Part shown: one piece after another, positions 58,428 through 64,000 of the stretch
How positions within the stretch are numbered: the first letter of the stretch is position 1
Layout of the letters: each line of letters opens with the position of its first letter
NCBI RefSeq assembly: GCF_943192995.1
Contig: NZ_CALPCP010000005.1
Span: forward strand, 62,001-126,000
Direction of reading: 5' to 3'
Source: Flintibacter muris
GTDB lineage: Bacteria > Bacillota > Clostridia > Oscillospirales > Oscillospiraceae
DNA: 64,000 nucleotides
The notes under the pieces: model-generated
Told to the model about the DNA's origin: nothing
Seen by the model: only the letters and a program-made list of their open reading frames with translations
The model's database searches: none
Made by a program: the position numbers and the translations under genes

Positions 58428-59225
58428 TTACACCGATTTATAAACTTCCTTGTGGACCGCCGACAGGCGCACCTCCACATCCCGGAACGTCTCAGACAGC
58501 CACCGGGCCCAGGGCCCGCATACCACATTCTCCGTGGGAAAGTGGCCGGCATCCAGCAGGTTCAGCCCCAGGGCCTTGGCCTCCAGGAACTGGTCGTATT
58601 TCACGTCGGCGGTGACGAAGGTGTCGCAGCCCTGGGCGATCACGTCCTTTATCATGGAGCCGCAGGCCCCGCCCCCTACCGCCACCTTCTGCACCGGTTT
58701 TCCTCCGCTTACACAGCGGACACTGGCGGATCCCAGCTTCGCCTTCACAAAGGCGGCGTACTCCCTGGCGGACAGCCCCGGCTGGTGGACCGTTCCTGTG
58801 CGTCCAATGCCGTAGGGACGGCCCTGACCGTCCACCCCGGCCTGGTGAAGCTGGCCGATACCGGTCAGCTCCAGCGCTTCGGCCAGACAGTCGTTGACCC
58901 CTCCTTGCGCGGCGTCCAGGTTGGTGTGGGCACAGATGGCGGCGATCTTGTTCTCAATCAGCTCCAGCAGAATCTGTCCAGTGGGGGTTTCGTCGGTGAT
59001 CCACTTCACCGGGTGGAAAATTACCGGGTGGTGGGCCACAATCAGCTGAGCTCCCCACTGGGCCGCCTCCTCCACTACCGCATGGGTGATGTCCAGAGAC
59101 ACCAGAATTTTTGTGACCTCCTGGTCCCTCCGGCCCACCAGGAAACCGGCGTTGTCAAAATCCTCCTGGAGCTCAAACGGGGCAAAAGCATCAATAAACT
59201 GGCAGACGCTCACTACTTTTGGCAT
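58428..59225 (-). CDS. Nif3-like dinuclear metal centre protein
   Basis: 265 residues, the short form without the central PII-like insert of Bacillus YqfO. Metal ligands appear in IVAHHPVIFH, CAHTNLDAAQGG and the C-terminal DAGHFPTENVV. Annotated as a GTP cyclohydrolase I type 2 homologue, though the true activity is unsettled. ATG 59225 (AAGGAGGAG upstream) overlaps the trmK end by 13 bases; the trmK-nif3 pair is conserved (yqfN-yqfO). Confidence 0.93.
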   Translation of the reverse strand: MPKVVSVCQFIDAFAPFELQEDFDNAGFLVGRRDQEVTKILVSLDITHAVVEEAAQWGAQLIVAHHPVIFHPVKWITDETPTGQILLELIENKIAAICAHTNLDAAQGGVNDCLAEALELTGIGQLHQAGVDGQGRPYGIGRTGTVHQPGLSAREYAAFVKAKLGSASVRCVSGGKPVQKVAVGGGACGSMIKDVIAQGCDTFVTADVKYDQFLEAKALGLNLLDAGHFPTENVVCGPWARWLSETFRDVEVRLSAVHKEVYKSV

Positions 59226-59914
59226 ACTTCCCACTCCTCCTTCATTTTTATGAGGCCCTCGCGAACCTCCTCCAGCGCCCGGCGGCGGTGGAGGACCTCC
59301 TCTCCCCTGCCCTGGGCCATCCCCTCCAGGGCTCGTCCCGTCCGGGCAATCCACCGGTCCAGCCACTCCCCCCGCAGGGGATCGCCGCTGTTTTTTCCCG
59401 CCCACAGCTCCGCCGGGGACAGGGGGGGCATCTCCCCCGCTCGGACCAGCAGCGCGGTATAGAGGGTGTCCCCCTCCTTGGCCAGCCGCTCCTCTTGAAT
59501 AGAAAAGCCGTTGGCCTGGAGCCAGCCCCGCAGCTCGGGCATGGAAGACATGGGCTGGAGGATCAGCGGTACGTCCTCCTCCCGTGTCCAGGGGGCGGCG
59601 GACAAAATAGAGGCGATAGTCTCTCCCCCCATGCCGGCTATGGCGGCGGCGTCCACCTCATCAGGACGGATGCCAGTCAGACCATCACACAGGCGGAAGG
59701 CCACCTTTCCTGTCAGGCCGTACTCCCGCACGGTGGCCCAGGCCCGGTCCAGAGGACCCCGGCGCAGGTCGGCGGCAATGGCCCAGGGGATTTTCCCCTT
59801 CAGAATCAAAGCGGCGGGGAGATAGGCGTGGTCGGTGCCTACGTCGGCCAGGCGGGCTCCGGCAGGCACCAGGTCCGCCGCCATCCGCAGTCGGGGCATC
59901 AGTTCAATCTTCAT
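59213..59914 (-). CDS. trmK: tRNA (adenine22-N1)-methyltransferase TrmK
   Basis: 233 residues with a Rossmann fold: DVGTDHAYLP (SAM motif I), ADLRRGPLDRA, DGLTGIRPDEVD and GMGGETI. It methylates A22 in tRNA D-loops. ATG 59914 overlaps the flavodoxin-like gene stop (ATGA). The C-terminal part is a coiled helical extension ending KMKEEWEVCQK. Confidence 0.94.
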   Translation of the reverse strand: MKIELMPRLRMAADLVPAGARLADVGTDHAYLPAALILKGKIPWAIAADLRRGPLDRAWATVREYGLTGKVAFRLCDGLTGIRPDEVDAAAIAGMGGETIASILSAAPWTREEDVPLILQPMSSMPELRGWLQANGFSIQEERLAKEGDTLYTALLVRAGEMPPLSPAELWAGKNSGDPLRGEWLDRWIARTGRALEGMAQGRGEEVLHRRRALEEVREGLIKMKEEWEVCQK

Positions 59915-60501
59915 AGGTCCTCCAATCGGATGGTCATGTGCAGAGCTTGGGCAAAATCCCGGGCAGCCTGCTCCCGGTCCCGGTTCATAAAGGGAACAGT
60001 TCCCCGGTCCTGACGGCAGAGGATTCCCAAATACTCCAGGCTCCCATGGCGGCAGAAGCGCTTCAGCCCCTCCTCCCACAGGCCGGCTCCCTCCTCTGGA
60101 GGATATCCGCACGTTACAATGGCAGCCGCTCTCTGACAGCCTAACAAAGCCGGCCCCTTCTGCTTTCCGTAGTTCTTCTTACCGGCATAGATGGCCCGGT
60201 CCAGCAGCGCCTTCATGGGCGCAGTACAGTACCAGGAATAGATCGGAGTCGCAAAAATCAGGGCGTCACAGTTTACCATAGACTGAAAAATTTCCTGGAA
60301 GTCGTCCTCCTGCACACAGCCCGGCCCATCCATACAGTCCTGGCAGACCTTGCACCCCAGGCATGGAGCAATTTTTTTGTCATAAAGCCAGATGACCTCC
60401 GCCTCCACCCCCAAAACAGCGCACTCCTCCAGAAAGGGGGCCAGCAGGGCGGCGGTGTTGCCCTGCTTCCTGGGACTGCCCATAAGTACACAGAATTTCA
60501 T
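59911..60501 (-). CDS. NADPH-dependent FMN reductase/flavodoxin-family protein
   Basis: 196 residues. The FMN phosphate loop GSPRKQGNTAAL is at 8-19 and the ring-binding PIYSWYCTAPMKALLDR at about 83-99. A Cys-rich insert (PCLGCKVCQDCMDGPGC, about 46-62) is typical of iron-sulfur flavoproteins or multimeric oxidoreductases of anaerobes. Probably electron transfer or quinone/azo reduction. It has its own promoter and is coupled to trmK. Confidence 0.9.
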   Translation of the reverse strand: MKFCVLMGSPRKQGNTAALLAPFLEECAVLGVEAEVIWLYDKKIAPCLGCKVCQDCMDGPGCVQEDDFQEIFQSMVNCDALIFATPIYSWYCTAPMKALLDRAIYAGKKNYGKQKGPALLGCQRAAAIVTCGYPPEEGAGLWEEGLKRFCRHGSLEYLGILCRQDRGTVPFMNRDREQAARDFAQALHMTIRLEDL

Positions 60502-60534
60502 TGCTCCACCTCATAAGTTCGAACATTCGTGCTT

Positions 60535-60563
60535 ATTCTAACACAAAAGTTTCCGTCTGTAAA
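60535..60563 (-). promoter_or_regulatory. Sigma-A promoter of the flavoprotein-trmK-nif3 operon
   Basis: TTTACA (60558-60563), a 17-bp spacer and TAGAAT (60535-60540) on the minus strand. Confidence 0.65.
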
Positions 60564-60567
60564 GCGT

Positions 60568-60598
60568 AAAAATGAGGCAGGCCTATCCAGGCCTGCCT
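60568..60598 (-). terminator. Intrinsic terminator after the SPOCS-LysM gene
   Basis: On the minus strand AGGCAGGCCT, loop GGAT, AGGCCTGCCT, then CATTTTT. Confidence 0.85.
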
Positions 60599-60605
60599 TT
60601 GGATT

Positions 60606-62123
60606 TCATCTTGTGCTGGGAATCAGGAGCATCCGGCCCATGGGCAGGATGTCCTCCTCCAGCTCGTTGGCCTGGAGGATCTGCTCCATAGTGGTGCCGT
60701 GGGCTTTGGCGATATCCCACAGTTCCTCGCCGGGGGCGGGCATCCGCAGGACTACGGAGGGCCGCTGACCCTCTCCGGCATTCCTGAGCTCTCCCAGCTG
60801 AGCGTTGGTCACCGCCGGTACAGCGGCGGTCTCGGTGGTCAGGCAGTGGAATTCCACGGTAAAGCGCACCTCCACCCCGCCGGCGGCGGGGGCGGCAAAG
60901 ACCTCTCCGGGACAGGCGCAGCAGCAGGAGCACCTGGCTCCCTCAGGGCACTCCAGACGGCAAACCACCGGCAGAGACCGGCGGACGCATTGAACCAGCT
61001 CATTTTCGTCCAGATAGAGCACAGTGACGCAGGCCTCCACAGTAAGTACCAGTTCCTTCCCCTCCCGGCTCTGGCGCACCTGGCCCAGGACCAATCGGGC
61101 GTCCACAATGGAGCGAACCATCTCTCCCGTCTCCAGCAGCTCCCTGACGGCCTGGGGCCGCACTGACTGCTCCGTCAGGCGGCACAGCGGCTGGTTCTCC
61201 CGCTCCACCTCCATCAGATTGCTGGTGCTGTACAAATCCTGGAGAAGGGTCAACGGACGGCGGCAGTATACCTGCGCCTGGGCCAGCAGCTCCAGAGTGA
61301 CCTCCAGCTCACGGCCGTCTCCCGGCAGTTGGTCGCACTGGAGGGAGGCCACCTCCACTTCCACCTGGCAGTCCCCCTCCTCCCCTGCGCCGGCCACCTC
61401 GATAATCTGGGAGAAGGGCATGGACTCGTGGGCAGCGGACAGCGTGCCTCCCGCCTCCTGCAGAAGGAAGTAGAGCTCCACCATCCCCTTAAAAATAAGT
61501 TTGGAGCCGATAAGCTTGCTCTCAGTACACACCGGCTGGGCCCGGACTGCCAGCAGCACGGGGGACTCCCCCGTCCCCTGAAGGCGCACCTGGTCAGAGA
61601 AGGTAAAAGGTTTTTCCTGTACAGCACACAGCTGGTAGTGTTCCCCTTGGAACTGGCGCTGACACAGCCCCTCCTCCTCGGCGCCGGTCACACCGACGCA
61701 AATGGGCCGCTCCATCGGCTGACAGGCAGTGATGTCCACAGCCAGGTCCACCCGCAGCAGCACCTTTCGGGGATTCAGGGCCCTGGCCTCGGCACTGCGC
61801 AGCCGGGGACTGGCCAAAACTGTCCCCCGCTCAGTGAGACCAGGGGCCTCCGCCTGACAGGTGAAGGGCAGGCCCACCTCCATCCGCCGCAGTCCGCCGC
61901 CCCCCTCGGGCTGGTACAGGATGGAGGCCCGCACCATACCGGTGACCTGAGCCACCCCCTCCCGGGCCTGCTTGCCGCTGATGGTAGCCTGCCCGCAGAC
62001 GTCCACAATGCGCAGGATATCAGGACAGGCGTCCGGGACTATGCTCTCCAGGGTCTCCTCCTGGCACAGGGTGACCTCTGCCACTGTGTCGTAATTGATG
62101 ATGGTATCACGTTCAAATTCCAT
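60606..62123 (-). CDS. SPOCS (DUF3794) and LysM domain spore protein
   Basis: 505 residues: repeated SPOCS/DUF3794 beta domains through about 1-430 (SIVPDACPDILRIVDVCGQATI near the N-terminus is typical) and a C-terminal LysM (PAPGEELWDIAKAHGTTMEQILQANELEEDILPMGRMLLIP). Such proteins are spore-coat or cortex-associated in Clostridia (SipL-like, the partner of SpoIVA in C. difficile). A sigma-E-like promoter precedes it. Interaction with SpoIVA of this window is plausible. Confidence 0.93.
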   Translation of the reverse strand: MEFERDTIINYDTVAEVTLCQEETLESIVPDACPDILRIVDVCGQATISGKQAREGVAQVTGMVRASILYQPEGGGGLRRMEVGLPFTCQAEAPGLTERGTVLASPRLRSAEARALNPRKVLLRVDLAVDITACQPMERPICVGVTGAEEEGLCQRQFQGEHYQLCAVQEKPFTFSDQVRLQGTGESPVLLAVRAQPVCTESKLIGSKLIFKGMVELYFLLQEAGGTLSAAHESMPFSQIIEVAGAGEEGDCQVEVEVASLQCDQLPGDGRELEVTLELLAQAQVYCRRPLTLLQDLYSTSNLMEVERENQPLCRLTEQSVRPQAVRELLETGEMVRSIVDARLVLGQVRQSREGKELVLTVEACVTVLYLDENELVQCVRRSLPVVCRLECPEGARCSCCCACPGEVFAAPAAGGVEVRFTVEFHCLTTETAAVPAVTNAQLGELRNAGEGQRPSVVLRMPAPGEELWDIAKAHGTTMEQILQANELEEDILPMGRMLLIPSTR

Positions 62124-62166
62124 GGTGTCCTCTCCCTTGTCATAATGTCAGCCTGGCTTTGTTGAC

Positions 62167-62196
62167 ACTATATGTTCGGGAGTTCGTAAGTATGAC
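62167..62196 (-). promoter_or_regulatory. Sigma-E-type promoter of the SPOCS-LysM gene
   Basis: On the minus strand GTCATACT (62189-62196), a 14-bp spacer and CATATAGT (62167-62174), 44 bases upstream of the ATG, nearly the same layout as the spoIVA promoter. Confidence 0.65.
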
Positions 62197-62346
62197 AGCT
62201 TATTTGACCTTAAAAATCCTGCGCAGCAGCCCCCGCAGGCACCGGGGGGAACGTACCACCACGATACCCATGAAAACGCCTCCCCTCCCTGTAGAATTTG
62301 CCGTTGACGGCTGTTTCATCCTATGTAGCTCTTGGGAAAGTGTTCC

Positions 62347-62374
62347 TTGCAAAATGGGAGAAATCTGTTATACT
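62347..62374 (+). promoter_or_regulatory. Sigma-A promoter of the coiled-coil gene
   Basis: TTGCAA (62347-62352), a 16-bp spacer and TATACT (62369-62374), about 34 bases before the ATG. Confidence 0.7.
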
Positions 62375-62407
62375 AAGAACAGTAAACAAGCAGAGGGGGA
62401 TATCAGT

Positions 62408-62881
62408 ATGACGGATCAGGAATTGTTGCAGGCAATCCGAACAATTACACGAGAAGAACTCCAAGAATCCGAGAAACGCATGAAAGGCGAAATTCAGGAA
62501 TCTGAGAAACGCATGAAAGGCGAAATCCAGGAATCTGAGAAACGCATGAAAGGCGAAATCCAGGAATCTGAGAAATGTATGAGAGGCGAAATTCAGGAAT
62601 CTGAGAAACGCATGAGAGGCGAAATCCAGGAATCTGAGAAACGTATGAGAGGCGAAATCCAGGAATCTGAGAAACGTATGAGAGGCGAGATTCAGGAATC
62701 TCAAAAACAGATTTCGAAGGATGTAGCGATCCTTATGGACGCTGAATTTAGCCCGAAATTTAATCTCTTGGCAGAAGAACTTAGCATCATAAGGGAAAAG
62801 GTGGAAAATCTGGAAAAGAAGGTTGACGGCTTAGAGGACAAGGTGCTGGAACACGATTTCAGACTCAAAATTATCAAATAA
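62408..62881 (+). CDS. Coiled-coil protein with 11-residue tandem repeats
   Basis: 157 residues from ATG 62408 (AGAGGGGG upstream). After MTDQELLQAIRTITREELQ come seven copies of the 11-residue unit ESEKRMKGEIQ (variants with Arg or Cys), a degenerate eighth, then a second coiled coil (LSIIREKVENLEKKVDGLEDKVLEHDFRLKIIK). The repeat is hendecad-like, expected to form a long charged helix. Own promoter and terminator. Lower GC than the surroundings. No known family; perhaps structural or phage-related. Confidence 0.85.
   Translation: MTDQELLQAIRTITREELQESEKRMKGEIQESEKRMKGEIQESEKRMKGEIQESEKCMRGEIQESEKRMRGEIQESEKRMRGEIQESEKRMRGEIQESQKQISKDVAILMDAEFSPKFNLLAEELSIIREKVENLEKKVDGLEDKVLEHDFRLKIIK
62465..62695 (+). 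repeat. 33-bp in-frame tandem repeat, seven copies
   Basis: Seven near-identical 33-bp units (core GAATCTGAGAAACGCATGA) spanning 231 bp, entirely within the coiled-coil gene. Copies 1-3 encode Lys and copies 4-7 Arg at the same position, suggesting two rounds of duplication. Confidence 0.95.
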
Positions 62882-62882
62882 G

Positions 62883-62917
62883 CATGAAAAAGCCGCCCAG
62901 ATGGGCGGCTTTTTCAT
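62883..62917. terminator. Bidirectional intrinsic terminator
   Basis: A 16-17 bp stem (CATGAAAAAGCCGCCC with its complement) with flanking A/T runs. It serves the coiled-coil gene (plus) and the anti-sigma gene (minus). Confidence 0.9.
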
Positions 62918-62945
62918 GTTATGATGCACTGTACTCCATTCCCTT

Positions 62946-63866
62946 TCAGGACTGGCTCCCGCTGCTGTCCTTTTCGCCGGGCAGAATCTCGACATGCAAA
63001 CCGTCCTTTGTCTCAGTCTCGATCATCTGGACATCATGGGTCTTCCCGTCATCCGGCTGGACGGTGGTGAACCACTCCCGGTCAAAGCCGCTCTCGTCCA
63101 TAAACCGCTCCACGGCGGCGGGGTCGGCCTTGCCGGCATCCAGGGGCAGAGTGAACAGGGCATGGGGGCCCTCAAAGCCATTTACAAAGGAAATCGTTCC
63201 GTCCTCCGCCATGGTAAAGGTGTCCCTGTCAGGTGCGGTGCCCTGATAGAAGGCCAGGTATACTGTGTGGTCCGCGAACACCTCCACGCTCCGGGTGTCC
63301 AGCAAGTAGTAGAGCACCCCGTCCTGTTCCAGGAGGGAGACGCCGGCACCCAGGGTCCAGTTGTTCACCGACCAGGGGGTGAAATCGGCCACCAGCGGCG
63401 TGAAGGTGTAGTCTGTGAGCGGGAAATCCTCCCTGTTCAGCGGGGTCCCGTCCAGGCTCTCCAAAATCATCACCGCGTAGGTGCGGGCCTGATCCGCCTG
63501 GCTGGTCCAGCTGGACAGGTTCTCCCCTGACACCAGCCCCGCCAGGGTGACGCAGAAGTTCTCCGTCTGTACCGACTGGTCCAGCCGGATGGCGTCCTCG
63601 CTCTCAAAAGCCTGGGCCAGCATGGGGTCCCTGTGCTGCTCCGCCACTTGGGCGGGACTGAGCCAGCGGGAGGCGGCGTAGGCGGAAACGGTAAACAGGG
63701 CCACCGCGGCGGCGATGGCAACGGCTCTGACAAGACCTCTCTTTTTCATAACAATACACTCCTTTTTTAATTGTGCCTGTTGGCGTACCAGCGCCTCCGT
63801 CCGCTTCTGGAAATCGGCGGAAAAAGGAAGGGTGTCCACAGCGCGGTGGTAATCGTCTCGGTTCAT
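62946..63866 (-). CDS. Putative membrane-bound anti-sigma factor
   Basis: 306 residues. A short cytoplasmic N-terminus (about 1-42, MNRDDYHRAVDTLPFSADF...) is followed by one membrane helix (about 44-64) and a 240-residue extracellular domain with beta-rich DYTFTPLVADFTPW and VEVFADHTVYLAFYQG blocks. The ATG overlaps the ECF sigma gene stop (ATGA), the usual sigma/anti-sigma arrangement. It resembles the DUF4179-type clostridial proteins. Signal and regulon unknown. Confidence 0.8.
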   Translation of the reverse strand: MNRDDYHRAVDTLPFSADFQKRTEALVRQQAQLKKECIVMKKRGLVRAVAIAAAVALFTVSAYAASRWLSPAQVAEQHRDPMLAQAFESEDAIRLDQSVQTENFCVTLAGLVSGENLSSWTSQADQARTYAVMILESLDGTPLNREDFPLTDYTFTPLVADFTPWSVNNWTLGAGVSLLEQDGVLYYLLDTRSVEVFADHTVYLAFYQGTAPDRDTFTMAEDGTISFVNGFEGPHALFTLPLDAGKADPAAVERFMDESGFDREWFTTVQPDDGKTHDVQMIETETKDGLHVEILPGEKDSSGSQS

Positions 63867-64000
63867 TCGATCTCCTCCTTCAGCAGTTCCCGCAGCCGGT
63901 CCCGGCCGCGGGCCAGCCGGGTGCCCACCGTTGCGGCGGGCAGGCCCAGCAGCTTCCCAATCTCCTTGATGGAATATCCCTCGTAGTAGTACAGGTGGAT
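63863..64000 (-). CDS. ECF-type RNA polymerase sigma factor (3' end, cut by window)
   Basis: Only the last 45 residues are present: IHLYYYEGYSIKEIGKLLGL, then PAATVGTRLARGRDRLRELLKEEIE. This is sigma-70 region 4 (HTH recognising the -35). The rest lies outside the window. Overlap with the anti-sigma gene supports an ECF regulatory pair. Confidence 0.88.
   Translation of the reverse strand: MHLYYYEGYSIKEIGKLLGLPAATVGTRLARGRDRLRELLKEEIE

Noticed and set aside
62465..62695. Possible CRISPR array
   Set aside because: Units are directly adjacent 33-bp repeats with no spacers, in frame with a protein, and no cas gene is present.
62321..62704. Minus-strand frame of 127 codons with repeated LRFLDFASHTF units
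   Set aside because: It is the mirror of the 33-bp tandem repeat on the coding strand; a repeat of length divisible by three opens several frames. It has no ribosome binding site, while the plus-strand frame has promoter, binding site and terminator.

Overview
The window is a GC-rich stretch of chromosome from an endospore-forming Firmicute. I infer a member of the class Clostridia, most likely of the Oscillospiraceae/Ruminococcaceae type (relatives of Flavonifractor or Lawsonibacter). The reasons are gene content (SpoIVA, a GerW/YtfJ protein, a SPOCS-LysM coat-type protein, DacF, CarD, CdaA/CdaR, an IspH-S1 fusion, DUF3343 with a cysteine desulfurase), frequent GTG and TTG starts, and strong Shine-Dalgarno sites. 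I could not run a similarity search, so this placement is a judgement. No rRNA, tRNA, prophage, insertion sequence or CRISPR array was seen.

Layout. 1-6.9 kb: a possible partial gene, an XRE regulator, a metallophosphoesterase operon, a MATE transporter, RecQ and an AraC regulator. 6.9-8.7 kb: spoIVA with a good sigma-E-type promoter and a MITE-like element. 8.7-22.5 kb: a long minus-strand housekeeping run that keeps the Bacillus order yloC/yicC-remA-gmk-rpoZ-priA-def-fmt-rsmB-rlmN-prpC-prkC-rsgA, then thiI. 22.5-27.1 kb: a J-domain protein, DUF5685, RseC and the c-di-AMP synthase pair cdaA-cdaR. 27.3-32 kb: DUF3343-cysteine desulfurase, small genes, ispD-ispF and carD. 32-36.5 kb: a secreted stalk-domain protein, ispH-rpsA, plsC and cmk. 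36.6-43.6 kb: XRE, BaiN/HI0933 flavoprotein, RpiR, RluB, DacF, GerW, DUF2953, ScpB and ScpA. 44-50.5 kb: engB, lon, clpX, clpP and tig (protein quality control). 50.9-60.5 kb: threonine synthase, yraN, rnhB, rbgA, TraX, rplS, a Nif3 protein and trmK. 60.6-64 kb: SPOCS-LysM, a repetitive coiled-coil protein, and an anti-sigma/ECF sigma pair cut by the window end.

The genes form a core of translation, ribosome maturation, chromosome segregation (ScpAB), proteolysis, isoprenoid synthesis and phosphosignalling (PrkC/PrpC, c-di-AMP), interleaved with sporulation genes. Two sporulation genes, spoIVA and the SPOCS-LysM gene, carry matching sigma-E-like promoters at nearly the same distance from the start codon, which fits one mother-cell regulon.

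The most notable signal is a pair of tiny modules, at 29.56-29.90 kb and 43.67-43.95 kb, that annotation would normally miss. Each has a 27-30 codon ORF with a hairpin over its ribosome binding site, and a strong convergent promoter driving a roughly 95-nt RNA whose terminator overlaps the 3' end of the ORF. The two RNAs share architecture and short sequence blocks although the peptides differ. This looks like a type I toxin-antitoxin family with interchangeable peptides. Other accessory structure includes a 164-bp inverted-repeat element with an internally deleted copy elsewhere, a family of about 135-170 bp palindromic repeats (three copies), and a 33-bp in-frame tandem repeat.
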